This document shows, piece after piece, positions 8,200 through 17,609 of a DNA stretch of 64,000 nucleotides. The stretch is from Leptotrichia hongkongensis. GTDB lineage: Bacteria > Fusobacteriota > Fusobacteriia > Fusobacteriales > Leptotrichiaceae. A model generated the notes under the pieces. The model searched no databases. It saw only the letters and a program-made list of their open reading frames with translations, and was not told the origin of the DNA. The DNA lies in NCBI RefSeq assembly GCF_041538065.1, contig NZ_JBGORW010000006.1, positions 62,001 through 126,000 on the forward strand, read 5' to 3'. The stretch's first letter is position 1. Each line of letters opens with the position of its first letter. The position numbers and the translations under genes were made by a program.

Positions 8200-9051
8200 T
8201 TACACTAATTTTTCCAATACTCTATAAATCGTTGTTTTTAAGTCTTTTCTTTCTGAAATTATATCAATCATTCCGTGTTCTAGCAAAAATTCTGCCCTTT
8301 GAAACCCTTTTGGCAATTTCTGATTTACAGTCTGCTCAATTACCCTAGGCCCTGCAAAAGCAATAAAAGCATTCGGCTCTGTTATAATAACATCTCCTAG
8401 CATTGCAAAAGAAGCTGTCACTCCACCAGTAGTCGGATCAACAGGTACAGAAATAAACGGAATTCCTGCTTCATTCAATCTTTTTACTGCTCCTGAAGTT
8501 TTTGCCATTTGCATAAGTGACAAGATTCCTTCCTGCATTCTTGCACCACCAGAGCTTGAAACTACTACAACTGGTATTTTTCTTTTAAGCCCTCTTTCTA
8601 ATGCCCTTGTAATCTTTTCTCCAACAACAGATCCCATACTTCCACCCATAAAGCTAAATTCCATTGCGGCAATACTCACTTCTAGTCCATTAATTTTTCC
8701 AACTCCGCTAATAACACCATCTAACATTCGGCTTTTCTCACGTGCTAATTCTAATTTTTCCTCATATCCAGGAAAATTTAATACATCTTTTGAATTAAGT
8801 GTCATATCTTCTTCAATAAAGGTTCCTTCATCAATTAACAGCTCAATTCTTTCAAAAGCTGTAAGCCTAAAATAATTTCCGCATTTTGGACATACATTTA
8901 AATTATTTTTCAAATCCTCATTATAAATAATCTCATTACATTGATTACATTTTTTCCACTTATTGTCATCTACAATATCAACTGTCAATTTTGATTTGGA
9001 TGTAAGTGTTACATATTTATTTTTTGATTTTCTGCTTGAAAATAATCCCAT
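8200..9051 (-). CDS. accD: acetyl-CoA carboxylase carboxyltransferase subunit beta
   Basis: AccD has 283 residues and an N-terminal zinc ribbon (Cys35, 38, 54, 57 in CNQCNE and CPKCGNYFR). The carboxyltransferase core has SFMGGSMGSVVGEKI, SSSGGARMQEG and PTTGGVTASFAMLGD. I chose ATG at 9051 rather than the GTG three codons upstream, because the AGAGG ribosome-binding site overlaps that GTG and sits about 6 bases before the ATG. It is the first gene of the accDA operon. Confidence 0.95.
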   Translation of the reverse strand: MGLFSSRKSKNKYVTLTSKSKLTVDIVDDNKWKKCNQCNEIIYNEDLKNNLNVCPKCGNYFRLTAFERIELLIDEGTFIEEDMTLNSKDVLNFPGYEEKLELAREKSRMLDGVISGVGKINGLEVSIAAMEFSFMGGSMGSVVGEKITRALERGLKRKIPVVVVSSSGGARMQEGILSLMQMAKTSGAVKRLNEAGIPFISVPVDPTTGGVTASFAMLGDVIITEPNAFIAFAGPRVIEQTVNQKLPKGFQRAEFLLEHGMIDIISERKDLKTTIYRVLEKLV

Positions 9052-9159
9052 TTTCTTCACCTCTCAAGAATTTTATATTTTTAAGTTAAAATAACAGGTG
9101 TTATAATACTCTATATGATACTATATTTATATTAGATTTTTCTTTGATAAAAATACTTT

Positions 9160-10146
9160 TTAAAAAAATGCTTTGTCTATAATCGAAAAATTATAGTTGT
9201 CAAAAGAAAGTGAATAACAACAAAGAAAAAATCTGTTACTTCCATCTTTTATTCCATACTTCTTATCGCCCACTATAAAAAGACCTTCGTGAGCAAGTTG
9301 AGCTCTTATCTGATGTTTTCTTCCAGTAATCAGTTCAATATCTAAAAGTAAAATATTTTTATTATTTTTTTCCAATAATTTTAATATTTTTTTTGAATTT
9401 TTTAATTTATCAAGATTTATATGCTTAAAATAAGTGATACTTTTTTTCGACTCTCCTGAAATAGGTTTTTCAGAGACAATAACTTTATTTTCCATTGTTG
9501 TCAAACAATTTTCAATTTTAAAATCTTTCAAATTAAGATTTTTTTCTTTAAACTTAAGATGTTCAGTTATCTTTCTATTATGAACAATCGCAAAATATTT
9601 TTTATGGACTTCATTATCTCTAATTTTTTGAGAAATATATCTAAGAAACTTTAAGGTTTTACAGCCAATAACAAGACCCGATGTTTCAAAATCGAGCCTA
9701 TTCGCAAAATTAATATTTTCGCTTTTATAAATTGCCTTAAAAACTTCAGCAAGTCCATATTTATGTCCAGTTCCTTTATGCATCGGAGTATTTTCCTTTT
9801 TATTCACAATAAAAAAATCGTCATTTTCAAAAATAACCATTTTTTTATATTTTTCCAGATCACTTTCTAAAATTTTTAAATTTTTCACCTTGGCTATATT
9901 CACACTTTTTTCTGTTTTTTCAATATTTCCTGAAGACAAATTTCTAATTATAATTTTATCATTTAGCAAAAGGCGATAATTCTCTTTTGATTTTTTTCCA
10001 TTAATTTTAATATCTCCAGACCTTATCGCTCCAAAAATTCTGCTAAGCGGCTCTTCCTTAAAATTTTTTCTTAAATATCTGTCAAGCCGCATTCCTTCCA
10101 TCTCAGAATTTACAATAACTTCCTTTTTCTCCAAGATTTTCCTCAT
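9160..10146 (-). CDS. RluA family 23S rRNA pseudouridine synthase with S4 domain
   Basis: This 328-residue protein has an N-terminal S4 RNA-binding domain (MRLDRYLRKNF, LSRIFGAIRSGDIKINGKK) and an RluA-type catalytic domain. The catalytic Asp152 lies in NRLDFETSGL, and the C-terminal motif LITGRKHQIRAQLAHEG is intact. It isomerises uridines in rRNA, RluC-like by architecture; the exact positions cannot be told. The start is three bases from the rodA stop, so it is co-transcribed and probably translationally coupled. The segment between residues 195 and 260 is Lys/Asn-rich and longer than usual. Confidence 0.9.
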   Translation of the reverse strand: MRKILEKKEVIVNSEMEGMRLDRYLRKNFKEEPLSRIFGAIRSGDIKINGKKSKENYRLLLNDKIIIRNLSSGNIEKTEKSVNIAKVKNLKILESDLEKYKKMVIFENDDFFIVNKKENTPMHKGTGHKYGLAEVFKAIYKSENINFANRLDFETSGLVIGCKTLKFLRYISQKIRDNEVHKKYFAIVHNRKITEHLKFKEKNLNLKDFKIENCLTTMENKVIVSEKPISGESKKSITYFKHINLDKLKNSKKILKLLEKNNKNILLLDIELITGRKHQIRAQLAHEGLFIVGDKKYGIKDGSNRFFLCCYSLSFDNYNFSIIDKAFF

Positions 10147-10149
10147 TTC

Positions 10150-11253
10150 TTAATTATTATGAATTTTTATGCTTTCAATTATTCCTATCATTATAAATGA
10201 AGCTAGAAACGAGCTTCCACCGTAACTCATAAACAATAATGGTTTTCCTGTAACTGGAACAAGTCCAATTGTCATTCCTACATTTACGATTACATGCATA
10301 AAGATAACTCCTGCTAACCCATATAATATGAGGCGGCCAAAATCATCCTGTATAATCCGGGCTATCCTCATAATCTCATAGATTAACATAAAATATAAAA
10401 GTAAGACTAATGAAGAGCCTACAAATCCTAATTCTTCAGACAATACTGAAAAAATAAAGTCTGTTTGTGCTTCAGGTAAAAATTCCAATCTGCTCTGACT
10501 CCCTTGCAGAACTCCTTTCCCCATTATTCCTCCTGCTCCAACAGAAATTTTTGATTGAATTACGTGCCATCCGCTTCCTTTTCTATCTTTTTCAGGATGC
10601 AAAAAAGTTTCCACACGGTCTCTTTGATAATCGTCCAAAACAAATCTATAAACTGGATAAACTGACAATAAAACTACAATTCCTATTACCCAAATCGGCT
10701 TCATATCTGCACCGTATAAAAAAATCATAAACAAAAATGAAGAAATTGTTATCAGTGTTGTTCCCAAATCAGGCTGTATTAAGATTAATAAGATAAGCGG
10801 CAACGCAGGAAGAATAGAACCAATAATATCCTTTAAGTTATTAATTCCTTCTCTGTATTTTGTTACAATCCAGTACGCTATAATCAAAATAATCCCTACT
10901 TTTACAAATTCTGACGGCTGTAGCTGAAACGGTCCCAGTGCAATCCACCGTTGTGCTCCAAGCGTCTTTTTCCCTGCAAATCGAACCAGAAGCAACAAAG
11001 CTGCTCCTATTCCATAAATATGCCAAATATATAATTTTAGAATTTTATAATCAATCGAAGCTATAGCAAACACTAGTATCGTTCCTATTGCAATCCACAG
11101 AATGTTCCTAATAACCATACCATTTTCCCTTGTTGCACTATATACAAATATAGTGCTGATTGTTGTAAGAGCATAAACGATTGATAAAATCATTTTATCC
11201 ATCCGAAAAATACTATTTTTTATTCGGTCAGTTAATCTTTGTTTTTGAAACAT
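10150..11253 (-). CDS. rodA: RodA-type SEDS peptidoglycan polymerase
   Basis: This 367-residue inner-membrane protein has about ten helices and belongs to the FtsW/RodA/SpoVE family. Characteristic stretches are LGAQRWIALGPFQLQPSEFVK, IQPDLGTTLI, KGSGWHVIQSKISVGAGGIMGKGV, FLPEAQTDFIFSVLSEELGF and LPVTGKPLLFMSYGGSS-like (VPVTGKPLLFMSYGGSSF). It polymerises glycan strands during elongation. The moderate length and short N-terminus favour RodA over FtsW. A PBP2 partner is not in the window. An AGGAG site supports the start. Confidence 0.92.
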   Translation of the reverse strand: MFQKQRLTDRIKNSIFRMDKMILSIVYALTTISTIFVYSATRENGMVIRNILWIAIGTILVFAIASIDYKILKLYIWHIYGIGAALLLLVRFAGKKTLGAQRWIALGPFQLQPSEFVKVGIILIIAYWIVTKYREGINNLKDIIGSILPALPLILLILIQPDLGTTLITISSFLFMIFLYGADMKPIWVIGIVVLLSVYPVYRFVLDDYQRDRVETFLHPEKDRKGSGWHVIQSKISVGAGGIMGKGVLQGSQSRLEFLPEAQTDFIFSVLSEELGFVGSSLVLLLYFMLIYEIMRIARIIQDDFGRLILYGLAGVIFMHVIVNVGMTIGLVPVTGKPLLFMSYGGSSFLASFIMIGIIESIKIHNN

Positions 11254-11379
11254 TTTTTTCTCCTAATTCTTATTTTTAGTAATAAAGTTACTTCAAAACT
11301 AAATTTAAAAGTTATAACTATTTGTTCAATCTAATACTGACTGAATTTTGAAAAATTCAATCACACTATTAAAAATTTT

Positions 11380-11399
11380 GTTAGTTAGTTAGTTAGTTA
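11380..11399. repeat. tetranucleotide repeat, five GTTA units
   Basis: Five perfect GTTA units overlap the stop codon of the M16 peptidase gene. Each change of unit number recreates a stop at nearly the same place, so phase variation of the protein is unlikely. Confidence 0.85.
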
Positions 11400-12613
11400 T
11401 TGATATTTCCCAAAACCGTTATATTTTCTGATAAATATTTCGTTTTTGCAAAAGTATTTACATCCTCAATTTTTACTTCATTAACTTCATTTTTCATTTT
11501 TTCAGTATCTAAAATTTCATTTTTTCTAATATAATAATTTCCTATAATTCCCATTCTTGAACGTGGATTTTCCATTGCAAAGGCAATTCTGCTCATATAT
11601 TTGTTTTTTGCTTTCTGAAGTTCATCTTCTGTAACTCCATTTTCACGTAACTTTTTAAACTCTGAAAGCGTTATTTCTATTGCCTTTTCATAATTTTCCA
11701 GATTCGTTCCAATGTATGTCGATGTCAAGCCTCCTGACAAATAATATTGATTATATGTGTATACAGAATAGGCAAGTCCATTTTTCTCACGGATTTCCTG
11801 AAAAAGTCTAGAACTCATTGAACCACCAATAATATTTGCTAAAATATCCGTGTATATTTTATTTTTGCTGTTATAATCTTCACTTTGATGAGAAATACAG
11901 ATATTAACTTGATTTATATCTTTTGAGACAATTTTTTTTCCAGCATTAAATGAAAAATCTATTTTATCACGTCTATCAATCTTTTTATCACCTAATTTTG
12001 AAAAATATTGATCAATTTTCTGAATAATCTCGTTTTTATCAAAATTTCCAGAAACTACAACCAAAATATTGTCTTTTGTGTATCTTTCCTTATAATATTT
12101 TCTGATTTCATCTGCAGTAAAGCCTTTTACACTAGCTTCTGTTCCAATAATAGGCTTTCCATACTGCCCATTTATACTGTCTGCATAATTCATTTCAAAT
12201 ACCAGATCATCTGGTGAATCCTTATACATCTTAATTTCTTCCACGATTACATCTTTTTCTTTTTCTAGCTCCTTTTCATCAATCGTAGAATTTGTAACAA
12301 TATCAAACAAAATATCCACAGACTTTCCTAGAAACTGTGTTAAGGCATTTATATAAAAAACTGTTTCTTCTTTAGTCGTATGTGCATTCACATTTGCTCC
12401 AAGATAGTCAATTTCTTCAGAAATTTCAAAATAATTTCTAGTAGGAGTCCCTTTAAAAATCATATGTTCCAGTACATGGGAGATTCCTTCCTCCGTATCA
12501 CTTTCATCTCGTGAGCCAGTTTTTACAAATACTCCAACTGAGCAGGTAGAAATACTTTCAAGCCTATCAAAAATAACTTCTATTCCACTATTTGTCCTTA
12601 TCTTCTCTATCAT
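11393..12613 (-). CDS. M16 family zinc peptidase (YmxG/MPP-like)
   Basis: This 406-residue insulinase-type protein has the inverted zinc motif HVLEH (His46, Glu49, His50) in EGISHVLEHMIFKGTPTR and the downstream Glu region EKDVIVEEIKMYKD. The C-terminal half carries the partner domain (GLAYSVYTYNQYY, and GGSMSSRLFQEIREK). Its substrate is unknown; bacterial members of this type are usually cytoplasmic. An AGAAGGG site supports the start. It precedes the lpt genes' 3' neighbours on the same strand; the tetranucleotide repeat sits at its stop. Confidence 0.92.
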   Translation of the reverse strand: MIEKIRTNSGIEVIFDRLESISTCSVGVFVKTGSRDESDTEEGISHVLEHMIFKGTPTRNYFEISEEIDYLGANVNAHTTKEETVFYINALTQFLGKSVDILFDIVTNSTIDEKELEKEKDVIVEEIKMYKDSPDDLVFEMNYADSINGQYGKPIIGTEASVKGFTADEIRKYYKERYTKDNILVVVSGNFDKNEIIQKIDQYFSKLGDKKIDRRDKIDFSFNAGKKIVSKDINQVNICISHQSEDYNSKNKIYTDILANIIGGSMSSRLFQEIREKNGLAYSVYTYNQYYLSGGLTSTYIGTNLENYEKAIEITLSEFKKLRENGVTEDELQKAKNKYMSRIAFAMENPRSRMGIIGNYYIRKNEILDTEKMKNEVNEVKIEDVNTFAKTKYLSENITVLGNINN

Positions 12614-12656
12614 ACCATTCCCTTCTTTTTCATTTTATAAAAATCAAAAATATTTA

Positions 12657-13733
12657 TTAGTATTCAGAATCCCTAAATAATTTTATTCCAACTATTAAAA
12701 ATATAATTAACGGAATAAAACAAGCTGCATAAATTGGAACTGCTCCAGATACTGCCATCGAACGTAAAATCGTGCTGACACCGTAATAGGCATAACCAAT
12801 TATTACAGATAATCCTATATTTAGAGCTGCTCCCCCTCTTACATACCTACTTCCTAGCGAAAGTCCAATTAGACACATAACGAATGAAGATAATGCAAAA
12901 GATATTCTATAATAAAATTCTATTCTTAAATTTAAGGAATCTGCTCCAACTCTTGTAAAATAAACTACCTTTTCACGTAATTCAGGCATTGTCAAATTTT
13001 TTGCCTTGACTGGACTTGCCAGTACATCCTCCATTTTTGCAATAAATTTGAATTTTTTTGTATCAGCAGGCTTCATTAAATTAGTTTTATCATCGTACTC
13101 CTTTAAGTCTTTAAAAGTCCATTCATTTGTTTTGGGGTTAATTTTTCCAAAAGGAGAAGTGTATATTTTGCTTATTTCCTTAAAGCCTTTTTCAAATTTC
13201 AGTATTTCAATATTCTCCATGGTTCCAGTATTTTTATTTGCGTGTTCACTAAAAAGTACTGTTTTTTTGTCAATTTTTACAAAAATAAATTTTTTCTCCG
13301 CCTTGACAGGTTCCTTATTATCAATTTTTAAAGATTTTAAATTTTCTTTTTTAGTGTTTGATTTTCCTAAAGCGTCGTAATTTAACCAAAATACGCCCAT
13401 ACTTACAAGAAATGAAAAAATCATGGGAAATAAAGCTATTCTTGCGAAACTGATTCCACTTGTTTTCATTGCTGCGATTTCCAGCTGTTTTGCCATCTTG
13501 CTTATACACAGAAGGCTTCCAAGCAGAACTCCAAGAGGAGCTGTATTTGTTATTATTTCAGGTGTTCCGTATCTCAGATATCTTATGGCATCATGTCCTT
13601 TAAGCTTTCCGTCCATAATCCATCCCGTAAGACTAATACTTTCAGCTAGTAAAAATATTAAGAAAAACATCATCATTCCTAAAATAAAACTTTTTACATA
13701 GTTTAGAATTATATATTTATCTAATTTATTCAT
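12657..13733 (-). CDS. lptG: LptF/LptG family permease, second copy
   Basis: This 358-residue inner-membrane protein has three N-terminal and three C-terminal helices around a periplasmic beta-jellyroll region (about residues 105-250). It begins MNKLDKYIILNYVKSFILGM, and helix 2-3 carries GTPEIITNTAPLGVLLGSLL; the C-terminal half has LSLGSRYVRGGAALNIGLSV. With LptF and the ATPase LptB it extracts lipopolysaccharide from the inner membrane. It is 13 bases after the first permease gene and has a GGAGG site. Which of the pair is F and which is G is a naming guess. Confidence 0.87.
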   Translation of the reverse strand: MNKLDKYIILNYVKSFILGMMMFFLIFLLAESISLTGWIMDGKLKGHDAIRYLRYGTPEIITNTAPLGVLLGSLLCISKMAKQLEIAAMKTSGISFARIALFPMIFSFLVSMGVFWLNYDALGKSNTKKENLKSLKIDNKEPVKAEKKFIFVKIDKKTVLFSEHANKNTGTMENIEILKFEKGFKEISKIYTSPFGKINPKTNEWTFKDLKEYDDKTNLMKPADTKKFKFIAKMEDVLASPVKAKNLTMPELREKVVYFTRVGADSLNLRIEFYYRISFALSSFVMCLIGLSLGSRYVRGGAALNIGLSVIIGYAYYGVSTILRSMAVSGAVPIYAACFIPLIIFLIVGIKLFRDSEY

Positions 13734-13746
13734 ACTCCTCCTTTCG

Positions 13747-14844
13747 CTAATTTCCTTTATATTTCTTTATTGAAAAATATATGCACATTATAAATAAAAC
13801 AAAATTAGGAACCCACATTGCAATGTTTGCAGGTACATTATTTTTTAGCACCATGATCTTTGCATAACTTGCCATTCCTATATAACCAAATATAACAATC
13901 AAACTTATTCCAAAACTTATTCCTCTTCCACTTCGTCTATGCCCTACTGAAAGCAGTACTCCCAGCCAGCATAAAAATGTACTTGCAAATGGTCCTATAA
14001 GTCTTTGGTAAATTTCTACCTGTGCTTTTAGTGCAGTTTCCTTTTCTTCAGGATTTTTTATATTCTGTTTATAAAATTCATTCAATTCTTTTATATCCAT
14101 CTCTTTACGGCTTTTTTTTACTTCTTTCTTATTTTCCCTAAAAAAAGTAGTGATTGGTATTTCCTGCTCCTGATACAAAGCAGAAACTTGGCTATTACCG
14201 TCTTTATCAAAAGCGTATCCTTTTACTTTCTTTAATCGTATAATTCCTGGATCAAATTTTGCATTTTCTGCAAGAAATACTATAGGATATGGATTATCTC
14301 CACGTTTATTTATAATCAGGAAATTCTTAGCTGTTGCTTTTTCATTATTTACTTCATCAATGTAAAATCCGAAGCCTTTTTCCTCATTTGTCAAAAAAAC
14401 TTTTTCTTCTGACAATGAACTTGGTTTTGAAGCCAGAATTTGTTTTGTCTGTGCATTTATATTTTTTAAGGCACGGGGATTTACATATATTTCAAGCCCT
14501 AAACCAATCAACGTCAATATTATTCCAAAAATAAATGCTGGTCGGATTATTCTAAAAAGTCCTATTCCAGAACCTTCCATTGCAACAATTTCATTCGTTT
14601 CTGAAAGTCCTCCATAAACAAGCATTACCCCAAGAAATGCTCCCATAGGTATTGTCTGTACAAGAACTCCCGGTATAGCATAAAATAGATAGTCTATTAT
14701 AGATATAAATGGCAAATCACTTGCAAACAGACGTTCCATAACTTCCATTATCACATTTAACATCATAATAAATGTAAATATGCTAATTCCAAATATTGAC
14801 GGCAAAAAAAGTGAATTGTAGATATATCTGTCAATTATTTTCAT
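13747..14844 (-). CDS. lptF: LptF/LptG family permease, first copy
   Basis: This 365-residue YjgP/YjgQ-type permease begins MKIIDRYIYNSLFLPSIFGI. Features are AIPGVLVQTIPMGAFLGVML, NEIVAMEGSGIGLFRI and a C-terminal VGHRRSGRGISFGISLIVIFG, the usual LptF/G pattern around a periplasmic domain. An in-frame TTG three codons upstream (14853) lies only 3 bases from GGA; I prefer the ATG, though its spacing is long. It heads the lptF-lptG pair and follows a cvpA-like gene. Confidence 0.87.
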   Translation of the reverse strand: MKIIDRYIYNSLFLPSIFGISIFTFIMMLNVIMEVMERLFASDLPFISIIDYLFYAIPGVLVQTIPMGAFLGVMLVYGGLSETNEIVAMEGSGIGLFRIIRPAFIFGIILTLIGLGLEIYVNPRALKNINAQTKQILASKPSSLSEEKVFLTNEEKGFGFYIDEVNNEKATAKNFLIINKRGDNPYPIVFLAENAKFDPGIIRLKKVKGYAFDKDGNSQVSALYQEQEIPITTFFRENKKEVKKSRKEMDIKELNEFYKQNIKNPEEKETALKAQVEIYQRLIGPFASTFLCWLGVLLSVGHRRSGRGISFGISLIVIFGYIGMASYAKIMVLKNNVPANIAMWVPNFVLFIMCIYFSIKKYKGN

Positions 14845-14907
14845 TTTTATCAATTTTCCTTTTTTATTTTTATCTTATAATCATTTTTTATTTCTGTACC
14901 AAGGTGT

Positions 14908-15489
14908 TTATTCAATATCTTTTGTTTTTTCAAATTTATCTGGTTTTGGATTTTTATAATTATTTAAAACATCATCTATTACTTCTTTCTCTCTCTGGCT
15001 AACAACATATCTTTCCACATCATCTTTTATGAATTTTGGAAAAGAATCTGCAAATTTTAATGCATGTTTTGTCATAAACTGAATGGAAAGGCTTTTGTCC
15101 CTTATTTCACGTATTCTTTTACTTCCTATAGATCCTGTAATTACTGTAATATAAACAATAACTGCAACAAAGAATAACTCCATTATTCCAAATATCATTC
15201 CAGAAAATTTATCAAATCTTTTTATTTTTATACTTTTTAAAAATTTTCTATTAACTATAAGAACTACAGAATAGACAATACATTGGACTAAAACTATAAT
15301 AACAAAAATTTTTAACTGATTTTGAGGTTTAATTTTCTCTGAATTAAAAAAAAGTTTACAAATATAATTTGTTATAAAAATAATAAAAATATATTTAAAC
15401 ATATTGAAAAATTCCAAAGAGAATCCTCTTCTATATCCAAGAAAAATAAATATTATCAGTAAAACTATAAAGCCAATATCCAGCATCAT
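14908..15489 (-). CDS. CvpA family membrane protein
   Basis: This 193-residue protein has four predicted helices and the family signature LGYRRGFSLEFF near residues 18-29, followed by RFDKFSGMIFGIMELFFVAV. CvpA proteins are inner-membrane proteins linked to colicin V production and envelope stress; their biochemical role is unclear. The C-terminal third is soluble and charged. It lies between alr and the lpt genes on the same strand, with an AGGG site before the start. Confidence 0.78.
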   Translation of the reverse strand: MMLDIGFIVLLIIFIFLGYRRGFSLEFFNMFKYIFIIFITNYICKLFFNSEKIKPQNQLKIFVIIVLVQCIVYSVVLIVNRKFLKSIKIKRFDKFSGMIFGIMELFFVAVIVYITVITGSIGSKRIREIRDKSLSIQFMTKHALKFADSFPKFIKDDVERYVVSQREKEVIDDVLNNYKNPKPDKFEKTKDIE

Positions 15490-15500
15490 TTTCCCTACCT

Positions 15501-16598
15501 CTATTTTTCCACATAAATTCTAGGCACTCTCTGACTTATTCCACACAAAATCTCATACGAAATAGTATTACATAAATCAGCAACCTCTACAACACTTATA
15601 TTTTCACCAAAAAATTCTACAACATCGCCTTTTTTAGCTTCATTTTTCAATTCTTCAGGAAGTAAAATTATAAGCTGGTCCATACAGACACGTCCTACAA
15701 TCTCACATTTATATCCTTTATAAAAAACATAGCCTTTATTTGACAAGTCACGTCTTACTCCGTCAGCATATCCAATAGAAACTGTAGCATAGGTCTTTCC
15801 AGCTTTTCCTTTATAAGTATTTCCATAACTTATAAAACTATCTTCCTTTAATGTCTTTATATAGCTGATTTTTGCAAAGAGAGACATTACTGGCTTAAAT
15901 TTATACGGAGCTGTTTCTTTGTCTGTAACCCCTCCATAAAGTATAATTCCCACTCTCACAAAATCTTCTATGCTATCTTGAAACTTCAAAGTTCCAAAAC
16001 TGTTGTGCAGATGTCTGTATTTTATTGATGATATCCCACTTGATATTTTTTCACACATTGCTTTAAATTTGCTTTCCTGCAATTTTGTATAGTCTTTGTC
16101 ACTATCTGATGATGAAAAATGCGAGAAAATTCCTATTGGATTAATATGATTGGAATTTTTAAGAATTTCATTCAGTTTTTCAGTCTCACTTTCTTGAAAG
16201 CCTACACGTCCCATTCCTGTATCTATCTTTATAAACACATCTGTAGTTTTCCCTTTTTCTTTTCCAGTTTTTTCCAAATATTCTATTTCCTCAAAATCTG
16301 TTACCATAAAATAAATATTTTTATCAGCAATCAAATCCATGTACTCATTTTCCACAGGTCCTAATATCAGCACCATAATATCATCATGAAGTTCTTTTAT
16401 TTTAAGCGCTTCGTCACTTGTTGCAACTGCAAAATTCTTAATCCCTTTTTTTATAAGAGCATTACAAATTTCAAGCATCCCATGTCCATAAGCATCTGCT
16501 TTTATAACTGCTATTATTTTGTCTTTTGTCACAATTTTTTTAATTTCATCAATATTGCTATACAAATTATTTATATTTATTTCTGCCCAGCATCGCAT
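15501..16598 (-). CDS. alr: alanine racemase
   Basis: This 365-residue PLP enzyme makes D-alanine for peptidoglycan. The PLP lysine is Lys33 in AVIKADAYGHG. Other family signs are VFIKIDTGMGRVGF, HLHNSFGTLKF (family usually NSAG), ISYGNTYKGKAGKTYATVSIGYADGVRR and the RVCMDQ segment near the second catalytic residue, Tyr, in GYADG. It sits 12 bases upstream of the cvpA-like gene on the same strand. Confidence 0.95.
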   Translation of the reverse strand: MRCWAEININNLYSNIDEIKKIVTKDKIIAVIKADAYGHGMLEICNALIKKGIKNFAVATSDEALKIKELHDDIMVLILGPVENEYMDLIADKNIYFMVTDFEEIEYLEKTGKEKGKTTDVFIKIDTGMGRVGFQESETEKLNEILKNSNHINPIGIFSHFSSSDSDKDYTKLQESKFKAMCEKISSGISSIKYRHLHNSFGTLKFQDSIEDFVRVGIILYGGVTDKETAPYKFKPVMSLFAKISYIKTLKEDSFISYGNTYKGKAGKTYATVSIGYADGVRRDLSNKGYVFYKGYKCEIVGRVCMDQLIILLPEELKNEAKKGDVVEFFGENISVVEVADLCNTISYEILCGISQRVPRIYVEK

Positions 16599-16637
16599 TT
16601 TTCAATTCACCTTCTAAATTTATCATTTTATTTTTGA

Positions 16638-17609
16638 TTATACTAGCACTTTATCTTTTTCATCATATCCATTTACTGTTTTACCAGAACTTTTTATAAC
16701 ATCTTTAACTTTAGGCTCATTTTTACCTTTTTTCATTATGTAAACTAAAGGACTTGCTACAAATACTGATGAATAAGTTCCAACAAGCATTCCTACAAAT
16801 AGAGTCATACTAAATGTTTTTAATGTATCTCCACCTAAAATCAGAAGTACAATTACTGAAAATAGAGTTGTCAATGAAGTATAAATCGATCTTGTGAACA
16901 CTTGATTTATTGATTTTTCAATAACAAGATCAAATGGTTCCACAGTTTTATTTTTACCTTTTCTATTTTTCTGAATATTTTCACGAATTCTATCAAATAC
17001 GACAATCGTATCGTTAATAGAGTATCCTAAAATTGTAAGAATTGCGGCTATAAATGGAGTATCAATCTCATATTTAAGTATCGCAATAACTCCAAAGGCA
17101 ATAATAACATCGTGAATAAGTGCTATCACTCCTGCCAGAGCATAAACAAACTCAAATCTTATAGTAACATAAATAATAATCAGGATACTTCCTATTATTA
17201 AAGACTGAATTGCATTTGCAGTTAATTCCTTACCGATTACTGCTCCCACAGTTTCATTTTTTACAACTTGATATTTACCAGTTTTTTTGCTTAATTCTGA
17301 CATTATTTTTGTTTTTTGCGTATTATCAAGCTGCTCTGTTTTTATGATAACAGTATTATCTGTATCTGAAAACTGAACTCTTTTTGCCTTTAATTTAGGA
17401 ATTTCGCCAATTAAACTGTTTAATGTCTCATTCACTGCATTTTGATCAATTTTCTTATCATATTTTAACTGAATTAACTCTCCACCTTTAAAATCTACAC
17501 CAAGATTTAGCTTTATTGCAAACAGCGAAATCAATGAAACTATAACCATTATTGCTGAAATACCTAAAAAAAGGTTTCTACGTTGTATAACTTTTAAATT
17601 AATCTTCAT
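16638..17609 (-). CDS. secF: protein translocase subunit SecF
   Basis: This 323-residue RND-type membrane protein has six helices and works with SecD to pull secreted proteins across the membrane using the proton gradient. Visible motifs are LGVDFKGGELIQLKYD, the GxSINDTIVVFDRIREN segment (LGYSINDTIVVFDRI), NQVFTRSIYTSLTTL and VGTYSSVFVASPLVY. The start overlaps the end of secD by 11 bases and has an AAAGGAG site, so the two are coupled. Confidence 0.96.
   Translation of the reverse strand: MKINLKVIQRRNLFLGISAIMVIVSLISLFAIKLNLGVDFKGGELIQLKYDKKIDQNAVNETLNSLIGEIPKLKAKRVQFSDTDNTVIIKTEQLDNTQKTKIMSELSKKTGKYQVVKNETVGAVIGKELTANAIQSLIIGSILIIIYVTIRFEFVYALAGVIALIHDVIIAFGVIAILKYEIDTPFIAAILTILGYSINDTIVVFDRIRENIQKNRKGKNKTVEPFDLVIEKSINQVFTRSIYTSLTTLFSVIVLLILGGDTLKTFSMTLFVGMLVGTYSSVFVASPLVYIMKKGKNEPKVKDVIKSSGKTVNGYDEKDKVLV

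Noticed and set aside
11380..11399. GTTA repeat as a phase-variation switch for the M16 peptidase
   Set aside because: The repeat overlaps the stop codon, and any number of units above one leaves a stop at about the same place.
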